This document shows, piece after piece, positions 34,533 through 42,017 of a DNA stretch of 64,000 nucleotides; positions within the stretch are counted from its first letter, which is position 1, and every line of letters begins with the position of its first letter. The translations under genes and the position numbers were made by a program. Origin of the DNA: Paraburkholderia silvatlantica (lineage in GTDB: Bacteria; Pseudomonadota; Gammaproteobacteria; Burkholderiales; Burkholderiaceae); NCBI RefSeq assembly GCF_003096715.1, contig NZ_QEOL01000037.1:1-64000 (forward strand), given 5' to 3'. The notes beneath the pieces were generated by a model. That model did no database searches. It was not told the origin of the DNA and was given only the letters and a program-made list of their open reading frames with translations.

Positions 34533-35540
34533 TCAGTGCAGCCGCAGCATGCTCGGGAAGCCGATGCGCGCGGGCGGGATCATCTGGTCGCCCGGCACCG
34601 TGGTTGCCGATGCGCCCCCGGGCGCCGCGGCGCCAGCCGGGCCTTCCAGCGTGGCCGGAGCGGGGGTTGCGCCATTGGGGGTTGCAGGCACCGTGCTGGC
34701 CGCATTCGGCGTGGCCGCAGGCGCAGTGCCCGAAGCCGGCGCCGCCGCACCGGCAGCCGCACCCGAAGCGGGCGCCGCCGCGCCCTCGTCGGTGTCGTCG
34801 TACTTCGGCAGCGGCGCGCCATCGCCGTAATCCGGCAGGTTGCTGCCAGACGACGCGCGGCCGTCCGAAAGCAGGTAGCGGCGGCGCTGCAGATAGGCGT
34901 TGCGGATGAACGAGTACTTGTCGATCGCCGCGCCTTCGAGCAGGTCGCTCGCGCCAAGCAGGTTGGCGCGCGTGCTCACCACGTTCAGGCCGTAAAGGCC
35001 CCACGACAGCGCGGCCGGATCCACATAGGTGAGCGGATTGATGAAGTAGTTGGGCACGAGGCCCACGCCGTCACGCACGGTGCTCGGGCCGAACAGCGGC
35101 AGCACGAGGTACGGGCCGGGCGGCACGCCATAGTGACCGAGCGTGAGACCGAAGTCCTGGTTGTGCTTGGGCAGCTTCGCGAGCGTCGCGACGTCGAACA
35201 GGCCACCCACGCCGAAGACCGTGTTGATCACGATTCGCATGATGTCCTCGACACCATCGGTGATCTTCAGCTGCAGGAAGTTGTTCGCGGCGTTGTACAC
35301 GTCGCCGATGTTCGCGAAGAAGTTCGTCACGCTGTCGCGCACGGGCTGCGGCGTCACCTTCACGTAGCCCTGCGCCACCGGCTTGAGCGCGTACGTGTCG
35401 ACCTTGTCGTTGAACGTGTACACCGTGCGGTTGAAACCTTCCCATGGATCTTCCTTCGACGGCGTCTGCACCGTCGAACAGCCCCCGAGTGCAAGCGCCG
35501 CGACGCCAAGCGTAATAGCGCGCATGCGTATGGTCGTCAT
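34533..35540 (-). CDS. mlaA: MlaA (VacJ) outer-membrane lipoprotein
   Basis: MlaA removes mislocalised phospholipids from the outer leaflet and passes them to MlaC. The 335-residue precursor has a lipobox LALGGC, then the MlaA core: DPWEGFNRTVYTFND, LGHYGVPPGPYLVLPLFGPSTVRD and YFINPLTYVDP. The last ~100 residues are an Ala/Pro-rich low-complexity tail, unlike the short C-terminus of E. coli MlaA. In E. coli mlaA is unlinked from mlaFEDCB; here it lies inside the operon between mlaD and mlaC. Confidence 0.94.
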   Translation of the reverse strand: MTTIRMRAITLGVAALALGGCSTVQTPSKEDPWEGFNRTVYTFNDKVDTYALKPVAQGYVKVTPQPVRDSVTNFFANIGDVYNAANNFLQLKITDGVEDIMRIVINTVFGVGGLFDVATLAKLPKHNQDFGLTLGHYGVPPGPYLVLPLFGPSTVRDGVGLVPNYFINPLTYVDPAALSWGLYGLNVVSTRANLLGASDLLEGAAIDKYSFIRNAYLQRRRYLLSDGRASSGSNLPDYGDGAPLPKYDDTDEGAAAPASGAAAGAAAPASGTAPAATPNAASTVPATPNGATPAPATLEGPAGAAAPGGASATTVPGDQMIPPARIGFPSMLRLH

Positions 35541-35554
35541 TCTTTTTCTCCTTC

Positions 35555-36106
35555 CTATTGGGCCGCCGAAGCAGCCGGTGCGGGCGCGGGTGCTGCGGCA
35601 GGCGCCGCATCCGTGCTCGCGCCGCTGGACGGCTTCGCGGCGCCCGAATCGGCCGCCTTGCTATAGAGGAACTGGCCGATGAGGTTCTCGAGCACGATGG
35701 CCGATTGCGTCATCGAAATGGTGTCGCCCGCCTTGAGCATTTCCGAATCGCCGCCCGGCTCGAGGCCGATGTACTGCTCACCGAGCAGGCCCGACGTCAG
35801 GATCTTCGCCGACGTGTCTTTCGGAAACTGATACTGCTGGTCGATGTTGATCGTCACCAGCGCCTGATAGGTGTTGGAGTCGAAGCCTATCGAAGCCACG
35901 CGGCCCACGGTCACGCCCGCGCTCTTCACCGGCGCGCGCGGCTTGAGGCCGCCGATATTGTCGAACTTGAGCTTCACCGGGTAGGTGGACTGGAACGACA
36001 GCGAACTCATGTTGCCGGCCTTCAACGCGAGAAACAGCAGCGCGATAAAGCCCAGCACCACAAACAGGCCGACCCAGAAGTCGAGAGCATTCTTTTTCAT
36101 CGTCAT
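35555..36106 (-). CDS. mlaD: MlaD, membrane-anchored MCE-domain subunit
   Basis: The 183-residue protein has one N-terminal transmembrane helix (FWVGLFVVLGFIALLFLAL) and an MCE domain (about 40-125) with YPVKLKFDNIGGLKPRAPVKSAGV and LTSGLLGEQYIGL. MlaD hexamers form the hydrophobic channel of the phospholipid transporter. The C-terminal tail is Ala/Pro-rich and probably disordered. It lies 80 bp after mlaE and 14 bp before mlaA. Confidence 0.95.
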   Translation of the reverse strand: MTMKKNALDFWVGLFVVLGFIALLFLALKAGNMSSLSFQSTYPVKLKFDNIGGLKPRAPVKSAGVTVGRVASIGFDSNTYQALVTINIDQQYQFPKDTSAKILTSGLLGEQYIGLEPGGDSEMLKAGDTISMTQSAIVLENLIGQFLYSKAADSGAAKPSSGASTDAAPAAAPAPAPAASAAQ

Positions 36107-36186
36107 CCCAATGAGAATCCGTTGCAGCAGCGCTCATATACGCGCCGCGCGGCCGGGTCGCTGCCCGGCGTCTTTAGCTGAACCGT

Positions 36187-36963
36187 TTAGCTGAACATCA
36201 GCGCGGTGAGCAGGAAGTCGAGGCCGAGCACCGCAAGCGACGCGTACACGACCGTTTTGGTGGTCGCGCGCGACACGCCCTCGGGCGTGGGCTTCGCCTC
36301 GTAGCCCTGATAGAGCGCGGTGAACGTCACGGCGAAGCCGAACACAATGCTCTTCATCACGCCGTTGCCCACGTCGGCCCAGACGTCCACGCCGCCCTGC
36401 ATTTGCGACCAGAAGGCGCCGGCGTCCACGCCGATCAGCAGCACGCCCACCACGTAGCCACCCAGAATGCCGACCGCGCTGAAGATGGCCGCGAGGATCG
36501 GCATGGCCACCACGCCCGCCCACATGCGCGGCGCGACGACCACGCGCACGGGGTCCACCGCCATCATCTCCATGGCCGTGAGTTGCTCGCCCGCCTTCAT
36601 GAGGCCGATCTCGGCCGTGAGCGAGGTGCCCGCGCGGCCCGCGAACAGCAGCGCGGTGACGACGGGCCCGAGCTCGCGCACGAGCGAGAGCGCGACCAGC
36701 AGCCCGAGCGCCTGCTCGGAGCCGTAGCGGTTGAGCGTGTAATACCCCTGCAGCCCGAGCACGAAGCCCACGAACAGGCCCGACACGGCAATGATCAACA
36801 GCGAATAATTGCCGACGAAGTGGATCTGCTTCGTGACAAGACGCGGCCGGCGCAGCAGCGGGAAGAATTCGAGGACGAGGCGCACGAAAAAGCGCGTGGC
36901 ATGCCCCGCGCGTGCGATCGTTGCGAGCACGGTGCGCCCGATCGAACTGATGGCGCCGATCAT
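36187..36963 (-). CDS. mlaE: MlaE, ABC permease of the Mla phospholipid transporter
   Basis: The 258-residue MlaE/YrbE permease has about five or six helices and the conserved blocks VLGLQGYYTLNRYG, LLFAGRAGTSLTAEIG and MKAGEQLTAMEMMAVDP, which are family signatures. It moves phospholipids between the membrane and MlaD using ATP hydrolysed by MlaF. Its ATG overlaps the mlaF stop (ATGA). Confidence 0.95.
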   Translation of the reverse strand: MIGAISSIGRTVLATIARAGHATRFFVRLVLEFFPLLRRPRLVTKQIHFVGNYSLLIIAVSGLFVGFVLGLQGYYTLNRYGSEQALGLLVALSLVRELGPVVTALLFAGRAGTSLTAEIGLMKAGEQLTAMEMMAVDPVRVVVAPRMWAGVVAMPILAAIFSAVGILGGYVVGVLLIGVDAGAFWSQMQGGVDVWADVGNGVMKSIVFGFAVTFTALYQGYEAKPTPEGVSRATTKTVVYASLAVLGLDFLLTALMFS

Positions 36964-37781
36964 GAGCGGCCTCCGCCAATGCCGAAGTCCGCTTCGAGCG
37001 GCAGGTTCGACGGGTAATGGAACCGGAACGGGCCGTCCGGCGCGCCGTCGATGAACTGGCGCACGATCGGGTCGGTCGAGGCGCGCAGTTCGTCGGGCGT
37101 GCCCTGCGCCTGCACCCGGCCGTTCGCCATGAAGTACACGTAGTCGGCGATGGCGAACGACTCGGGCACGTCGTGCGTGACGAGGATCGAGGTTGCGCCG
37201 AGCGCGTCGTTGAGCGTGCGGATGAGGTTCGCGGTAATGCCGAGCGAAATCGGGTCGAGACCCGCGAACGGCTCGTCGTACATCATCAGTTCGGGGTCGA
37301 GCGCGATGGCGCGCGCGAGCGCCACGCGCCGCGCCATGCCGCCGGAAATTTCCGAAGGCGCGAGGTCGCGCGCGCCACGCAGGCCGACGGCGTTGAGCTT
37401 CATGAGCACGAGGTCGCGGATCAGCGCTTCAGGCAGATCGGTGTGCTCGCGCAGGGCGAAGGCGACGTTCTCGAACACCGACATGTCGGTAAAGAGCGCG
37501 CCGAACTGGAAGAGCATGCCCATCTTGCGGCGCAGGGCGTAGAGGCCATCGCGCGATTGCGCGCCGACGTCCTGGCCGCCGAACAGCACTTGGCCGCGCT
37601 GTGCGCGAACGAGGCCGCCGATCAGACGCAGCACTGTCGTTTTTCCGCCACCGGAGCCGCCCATGACTGCCACCACTTGACCGCGCGGGAAGCGCATGTT
37701 CAGGCCGGACAGGACGAGCCGGTCGCTGTAGCCGAAGTCGACGTCGCGCAGCTCCAGTAGGGTCTCAGAGGTTGAGGGCAC
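36960..37781 (-). CDS. mlaF: MlaF, ATPase of the Mla phospholipid transporter
   Basis: The 273-residue ATPase has Walker A GGSGGGKTT, signature ISGGMARRVALARA, Walker B LMMYDEPFAGLD and H-loop VTHD. The C-terminal region QFIDGAPDGPFRFHYP contacts MlaB in this family. No ATG is available near the conserved N-terminus: the frame passes through GTG at 37781, which I take as the start; it lacks a strong ribosome binding site. It is the first gene of the mla operon (F-E-D-A-C-B) and has a TATAAT box 32 bp upstream. Confidence 0.92.
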   Translation of the reverse strand: MPSTSETLLELRDVDFGYSDRLVLSGLNMRFPRGQVVAVMGGSGGGKTTVLRLIGGLVRAQRGQVLFGGQDVGAQSRDGLYALRRKMGMLFQFGALFTDMSVFENVAFALREHTDLPEALIRDLVLMKLNAVGLRGARDLAPSEISGGMARRVALARAIALDPELMMYDEPFAGLDPISLGITANLIRTLNDALGATSILVTHDVPESFAIADYVYFMANGRVQAQGTPDELRASTDPIVRQFIDGAPDGPFRFHYPSNLPLEADFGIGGGRS

Positions 37782-37812
37782 GTGGCTGACAGTCCATTTA
37801 CACGAAGGCGGG

Positions 37813-37818
37813 ATTATA
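37813..37818 (-). promoter_or_regulatory. -10 box of the mla operon
   Basis: The minus strand reads TATAAT in CCTATAATCCC, 32 bp before the mlaF GTG. No good -35 box lies 16-18 bp upstream, so activity may depend on an activator or another sigma factor. Confidence 0.4.
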
Positions 37819-37950
37819 GGGCCATCGTGGAAAACCTGCCGTGACGCCACTGGACCCGTTGATGTAAGCCGCAAGCGCCCGCTGCTGCGGGTTGCGGCCC
37901 CCTCGGCCCCGGGTCGCGCACGCGGCGCAGCCCGAAGCCAGGGCGGACCA

Positions 37951-39063
37951 TTATTGCGTAAACGCGTTGCGCAGTGCAGCAACCGCGGCAACCGGGTCGG
38001 GCGCCTCGGTCACCGCGCGCACCACCGCCGCGCTGCCTGCGCCAGTCGCAAGGACCTCGGGCAGCACGTTGCCGTCGATGCCGCCGATCGCCACCATCGG
38101 CACGACGCCGTCCAGCAGCTTCACGTAGCGGGCGAGACGCGCGAGGCCCTGGGGCGCCGTGGGCATCGCCTTGGTCGTGGTGGCGAAGACGGCGCCGCAC
38201 GCGAGGTAGCTCGGGCGGAAATGAAGCGCCGTGAGCATCTCGAAGTAGCCGTGCGTCGAGAGGCCGAGACGCACGCCAGCCGAGGCGATCGCCCCGAGGT
38301 CGGCTTCGCGCAGGTCTTCCTGGCCGAGGTGCACGCCATAAGCGCCGGCCGCGACGGCCTCCTGCCAGTGATCGTTGATGAAAAGCTGCGCGTCGTGCCT
38401 GCGGCCCGCCGCGACGCAGCGCTCGATTTCGTTCGCGAGCGCCGCGGACTTCGGCTGCTTGCTGCGCAACTGCACCGTCTTGACGCCGTAGTCGAGCACG
38501 CGCTCGACCCACTCGGCCGTGGGCAGCACCGGATACAGGCCGAGCTTCGCGGGGCAGGGCGCGAACGGCTGCGCGGGCGCGGCAGGCAGGCCCAGCACGC
38601 GCGGAAAGCGCTTGATGTCGACGGGCCAGGCGTCGGCCTGCTGCTCGTCGCCGTCGCGCCAGGCGAGCGCGAGCGCGAGCGCATCGTGCGGATCGAACCC
38701 GCAGTCGAGGAACGCCGCCAGCGCCGGGATCCAGTCTTCCGCCAGCTCGCCTTCGAGCGCGTAACGCTCGCCGCCCAGATGCAGCGTGGCGCGCGCCGCC
38801 TTCGGGTGTTCGCCCGCGGCTTCGATCACGCCCGCGCCGTCGGTCATCCAGCGTGCGATGCTGGCCAGATGCGGCGCCGCGTCGGTCACGATGATCAGAT
38901 CGCCGCCGTTGGGCGCGTCGGGCGGCGTGAGACAGATGCGCCACGGCGCATGCGTGGGCTGCCAGTCGCCCAGGCGCGCACGGATGCGCTCCGCCGTTTC
39001 GGTAAGTTCGTCGGCGGGCGGCCAGAACAGCTCGCGGTCCTGCAGTCGCAGCGTCTCAGTCAT
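37951..39063 (-). CDS. thiE: thiamine-phosphate synthase ThiE with an N-terminal extension
   Basis: ThiE joins HMP-PP and HET-P to make thiamine phosphate. The C-terminal TIM-barrel domain (about 174-370) is complete: VKTVQLRSKQ, LFINDHWQEAV, GVHLGQEDL, CGAVFATTTKA and AIGGID. About 170 residues precede it, against none in the usual ~210-residue enzyme. That part (with ICLTPPDAPNGGDLIIVTDA) is divergent and not clearly catalytic; it might be a remnant ThiD-like domain. The ATG overlaps the thiG stop (ATGA). It is the last gene of thiO-S-G-E. Confidence 0.92.
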   Translation of the reverse strand: MTETLRLQDRELFWPPADELTETAERIRARLGDWQPTHAPWRICLTPPDAPNGGDLIIVTDAAPHLASIARWMTDGAGVIEAAGEHPKAARATLHLGGERYALEGELAEDWIPALAAFLDCGFDPHDALALALAWRDGDEQQADAWPVDIKRFPRVLGLPAAPAQPFAPCPAKLGLYPVLPTAEWVERVLDYGVKTVQLRSKQPKSAALANEIERCVAAGRRHDAQLFINDHWQEAVAAGAYGVHLGQEDLREADLGAIASAGVRLGLSTHGYFEMLTALHFRPSYLACGAVFATTTKAMPTAPQGLARLARYVKLLDGVVPMVAIGGIDGNVLPEVLATGAGSAAVVRAVTEAPDPVAAVAALRNAFTQ

Positions 39064-39875
39064 CGCTTGTCTCCGTCCTGGTGCCAGAAAGGCATGCCGA
39101 CCACGGGCGTGCTCGCGACCGCCGCTTCGCGCTCGGCCATCGGTCCGGCGAGATACGCGGCGCGCCCCGCCTCGACGCCCAGCGCGAACGCGCGCGCCAT
39201 CGCCTCGGGGTGCGTGGCCTGCGAAACGGCCGTGTTGAGGAGCACGCCGTCGAAGCCCCACTCCATCACCTGGCACGCGTGCGAAGGCACGCCGAGGCCC
39301 GCATCGACGATGAGCGGTACATCGGGCAGGCGCTCGCGCAGCACGCGCAAGCCGTAGGGGTTGATCACGCCCTTGCCGGTGCCGATCGGCGCGCCCCACG
39401 GCATCAGCGCCTCGCAACCGGCGTCGAGCAGACGCCGGCCGATCACGAGATCCTCGGTGCAATACGGCAGCACCTTGAAGCCGTCCTTGACGAGACGCGA
39501 CGCGGCCTCGATCAGACCCACCGGGTCGGGCTGCAGCGTGTAGTCGTCGCCGATCAGCTCGAGCTTGATCCAGTCGGTTTCGAAGACTTCGCGCGCCATG
39601 TGCGCCGTCGTCACCGCCTCGTTGACGGTGAGGCAGCCGGCCGTGTTCGGCAGGAGCGGCACGCCGTGGCGCTTGAGCAGGTCGAAAAAGCCGGCCTCGG
39701 CGGTGCCGTCGTTCATCTGGCGGCGCAGCGCGACGGTGATCATGCCGGGGCGCGCGGCGGCCATCGAATCGGCGAGCGACTGCAGCGACGGATAGCGCGA
39801 CGTGCCGAGCAGCACGCGGCTCGCGAAGGTTTCGCCGTAGAGCGTGAGCGCGTCGGCGGTGGATGGGGTGGTCAT
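39060..39875 (-). CDS. thiG: thiazole synthase ThiG
   Basis: ThiG builds the thiazole ring from DXP, dehydroglycine (supplied here by ThiO) and the ThiS thiocarboxylate. The 271-residue TIM barrel has the Schiff-base lysine in DWIKLELIGDD and the conserved LPNTAGC, CTEDLVIGRRL, PWGAPIGTGKG and VDAGLGVPSHA. It lies 80 bp after thiS and overlaps thiE. Confidence 0.96.
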   Translation of the reverse strand: MTTPSTADALTLYGETFASRVLLGTSRYPSLQSLADSMAAARPGMITVALRRQMNDGTAEAGFFDLLKRHGVPLLPNTAGCLTVNEAVTTAHMAREVFETDWIKLELIGDDYTLQPDPVGLIEAASRLVKDGFKVLPYCTEDLVIGRRLLDAGCEALMPWGAPIGTGKGVINPYGLRVLRERLPDVPLIVDAGLGVPSHACQVMEWGFDGVLLNTAVSQATHPEAMARAFALGVEAGRAAYLAGPMAEREAAVASTPVVGMPFWHQDGDKR

Positions 39876-39955
39876 GGGTTGGAATCCTTGGCGGTGTCGT
39901 GAAGGCGCTCGCGATGCATGCGATGCGCGCGGCCGGGGGCCGGGGCGAGCGAGGC

Positions 39956-40153
39956 TCAGCCGCCGGCCACGGGGCTCACGACGTCGAGGCGGTCGCCCGC
40001 CTGGAGCGAGCGCGCGCCGTGCTGGGTGCGCGCCACGAAATCGCCGTTCAGGGCCACGGCGAACGGCGGACGCGCGCCAAATGCGGCGAGCGCATCGGCG
40101 ACAGTCGCGCCCTCGGGCAGCGTGATCGGCTTCTGGTTGATATGAATGTCCAT
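39956..40153 (-). CDS. thiS: sulfur carrier protein ThiS
   Basis: The 65-residue ubiquitin-fold protein ends in VAGG, the Gly-Gly tail that is adenylated and converted to a thiocarboxylate for ThiG. The short beta-rich sequence (MDIHINQKPITLPEGATV) is standard. It lies between thiO (42-bp gap) and thiG. Confidence 0.95.
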   Translation of the reverse strand: MDIHINQKPITLPEGATVADALAAFGARPPFAVALNGDFVARTQHGARSLQAGDRLDVVSPVAGG

Positions 40154-40195
40154 GGCAAATACGTTCTCAAACGGCGGATTGTTTCTGGTGAGGCT

Positions 40196-41344
40196 TCAGG
40201 CCGGCTCGTGCGCGCCCTGCACGTGCAGCATGGCGCCCCAGCGCGACGCGCGGCGCAGCGACTCGAAGGAATCGGCATCGCTCACGCGGGCGTCGAGCAG
40301 CGCCTGGGCGAAGCGCGCGGCTTCGTCGGCAACCTCCGGCGCGATCATGAAGCCGTGCCGATAGAGGCCGTTCACGCGCAGCGTGGTCTTGCCGTCCCAA
40401 ATGAGCGCCGGGCGATGGTCGGGCAGCGTCGGGCGGCACTGCGTGTTCAACTCGAGGATGCGCGCCTCGCCGAACGCCGGATGCACCGCAAACGCCGCGC
40501 TCAGCAGTTCGAGCGCCGAGCGCACGCTCACGGGCGAACGGTCCTCGCCTTCGATCTCGGTCGCACCGATCACGAACACATCGTGTTCCTTGGGCGCGAT
40601 ATAGAGCGGATAGCGCGGATGCAGCAGCCGCACCGGGCGCGTGAGCGTAATGCCCGGCGCATGCACGCGCGCGACTTCGCCGCGAATGCCGCGCAAACCC
40701 GGCAGCGCAGGTTTGGCGCCCAGCCCGCGGCAGTCGATCGTCACGCGCGCAGGCGGCAGATTGGCCTCGTCGACCGTGGTGTGCCAGTGAGCGTCCACGC
40801 CGCGCGCGGCGAGCCCCGCCGCCAGCGCGGCCAGGGCCTGGCGATTGTCGAGCTGGCCCTCGCCTTCGAGCAGCCAGCCGCGCGCGAAGCGTCCGGCGAG
40901 CGCCGGTTCGGCCGCGTCGAGCTGGGCACCGGCGAGCGCGACGAAGTTTGCATCGGCGAGAGAACGCGGCGCGTTGGCGCGCACGCGTCGCTCGAAGAGC
41001 GGCGCTTCGGTGCGATCCGCGGTATGCCAGACCACGAGCGTGCCGTTGCGCTGGAAGAACACGGGTTCCGGCAACTCGGCCAGAATGCGCGGCCAGGATT
41101 CAAGCGACGCGACGCCAAGCTCGGTAATGAGCAGTTCGGCGACGGCAGCCTCCGCGAGCGGCGCGAGCATGGCCGCCGCGACCCAGGCTGCAGCCTCGCC
41201 GCCTTCGGGGCCGCCGCGCTCGTAAAGCGCGACGCGATGGCCCTCGCCGGCCAGACGCCATGCGACGAGCCGGCCGCTCAGGCCGCCGCCGAGCACGGCG
41301 AAGTCGGGCACGCTGGCCACGCTGTGATTACGGGCGGGGCTCAT
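40196..41344 (-). CDS. thiO: glycine oxidase ThiO (FAD-dependent)
   Basis: ThiO oxidises glycine to iminoacetate (dehydroglycine) for thiazole synthesis in aerobic bacteria, replacing ThiH. The 382-residue DAO-family protein has the FAD dinucleotide motif VLGGGLSGRLVAWRLA, and RPALIWDGKTTLRVNGLYRHGFMIAPEVAD at the C-terminus. A GGAG ribosome binding site lies seven bases before ATG 41344. That ATG overlaps the stop of a 26-codon leader ORF. A TPP riboswitch lies further upstream. Confidence 0.92.
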   Translation of the reverse strand: MSPARNHSVASVPDFAVLGGGLSGRLVAWRLAGEGHRVALYERGGPEGGEAAAWVAAAMLAPLAEAAVAELLITELGVASLESWPRILAELPEPVFFQRNGTLVVWHTADRTEAPLFERRVRANAPRSLADANFVALAGAQLDAAEPALAGRFARGWLLEGEGQLDNRQALAALAAGLAARGVDAHWHTTVDEANLPPARVTIDCRGLGAKPALPGLRGIRGEVARVHAPGITLTRPVRLLHPRYPLYIAPKEHDVFVIGATEIEGEDRSPVSVRSALELLSAAFAVHPAFGEARILELNTQCRPTLPDHRPALIWDGKTTLRVNGLYRHGFMIAPEVADEAARFAQALLDARVSDADSFESLRRASRWGAMLHVQGAHEPA

Positions 41345-41421
41345 GACGACACTCCGTCACGCAAGGCGAACGCGACAAGAAACGCGATAAGAATCGGGGA
41401 ACAAAGAGAATAGGCGGTCAT
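41341..41421 (-). CDS. 26-codon hydrophobic leader ORF overlapping thiO
   Basis: I do not recognise a family. ATG 41421 follows AAAGGA by four bases and opens a 26-residue ORF with a hydrophobic core (CSPILIAFLVAFAL) long enough for one membrane helix. Its TGA overlaps the thiO ATG (ATGA), which suggests translational coupling. It lies between the TPP riboswitch and thiO. It may encode a small membrane protein or serve only to couple ribosome movement to thiO translation. Confidence 0.55.
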   Translation of the reverse strand: MTAYSLCSPILIAFLVAFALRDGVSS

Positions 41422-41575
41422 CGTATCCTTTCCGTACGGCAGCAGCAGACGTACCCAAGGACGAAACCGGCTGGCAAGGCCGACCGTGGAGGCTATGCGG
41501 CGCAGACGGCTCGTCCGTCCCGATAAGGAATTCGTACGAACCCATGCGCCCAAAGCGCAGCCCGGCGGGAATCCT

Positions 41576-41600
41576 GGCGCCCCTGCAAAGGCTGGGCGCC
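41576..41600 (-). promoter_or_regulatory. hairpin between TPP riboswitch and leader ORF
   Basis: GGGCGCC (41594-41600) and GGCGCCC (41576-41582) form a 7-bp stem with an 11-nt loop, 20 bases past the riboswitch. It may belong to the expression platform, but there is no T-run, so the switch may act on translation or through Rho. Confidence 0.4.
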
Positions 41601-41619
41601 GGCCAAGACTTTCTGGAAA

Positions 41620-41715
41620 CTTCCCGCGCCGGTATTACCCGGATCGGGTGCGAAGGGTCTCTCTCAGCCTCACTGGCGGCATGCCCGGCATACCGGTGAA
41701 GCACCCCTGTTTCGT
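41620..41715 (-). ncRNA. TPP (thiamine pyrophosphate) riboswitch
   Basis: On the minus strand the aptamer has the hallmark pieces in order: AGGGGTGC near 41708, GGCTGAGAGAGACCC near 41670 (CUGAGA core), then GATCCGGGTAATACCGG at about 41631-41645, and CGCGGGAAG at the end. This is the THI-box consensus. It lies in the leader of thiO-S-G-E and would reduce expression when TPP is plentiful. Confidence 0.95.
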
Positions 41716-41723
41716 CAAGGTCG

Positions 41724-41753
41724 ATTAGACCACAAAACGCGCGCGGCCCGCAA
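41724..41753 (-). promoter_or_regulatory. promoter of the thiOSGE transcript
   Basis: The minus strand has TTGCGG (41748-41753), an 18-bp spacer and TCTAAT (41724-41729). The predicted start, about seven bases on, coincides with the 5' edge of the TPP aptamer, which supports the assignment despite the weak -35. Confidence 0.5.
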
Positions 41754-42017
41754 ACCTCGGCGGAACCGGGGGGCCTGGTCTGGCACAATGCCCTGAACCC
41801 GCCGCTTTCGCCTCGCAAGCCCGCGCGGTGAGACAATGGGCGCCACGCTACGGCGGCGCCGGCGTGCGCTTTTGTCTCCATGCCTTGCGCCGGTTTTGAC
41901 TGCACTTGCAACCCATTAAGACTCACTTAAGCGCCCGACGACAGAATCGCTGCAACGTTGCCGCCGTGCGGCGCACGGCGCTCGCCCCCAGCGGGCCGCC
42001 ACACCTTCAGGACGCAC

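Noticed and set aside
41357..41926. A 189-codon minus-strand open frame across the TPP riboswitch
   Set aside because: It runs through the structured aptamer, whose RNA function explains the conservation; the translation is low-complexity.
41821..42017. Possible promoter for the SbmA/YddA-like transporter, TTGACT near 41897
   Set aside because: The -35 is good but no matching -10 lies at 16-18 bp; kept out of the feature list.
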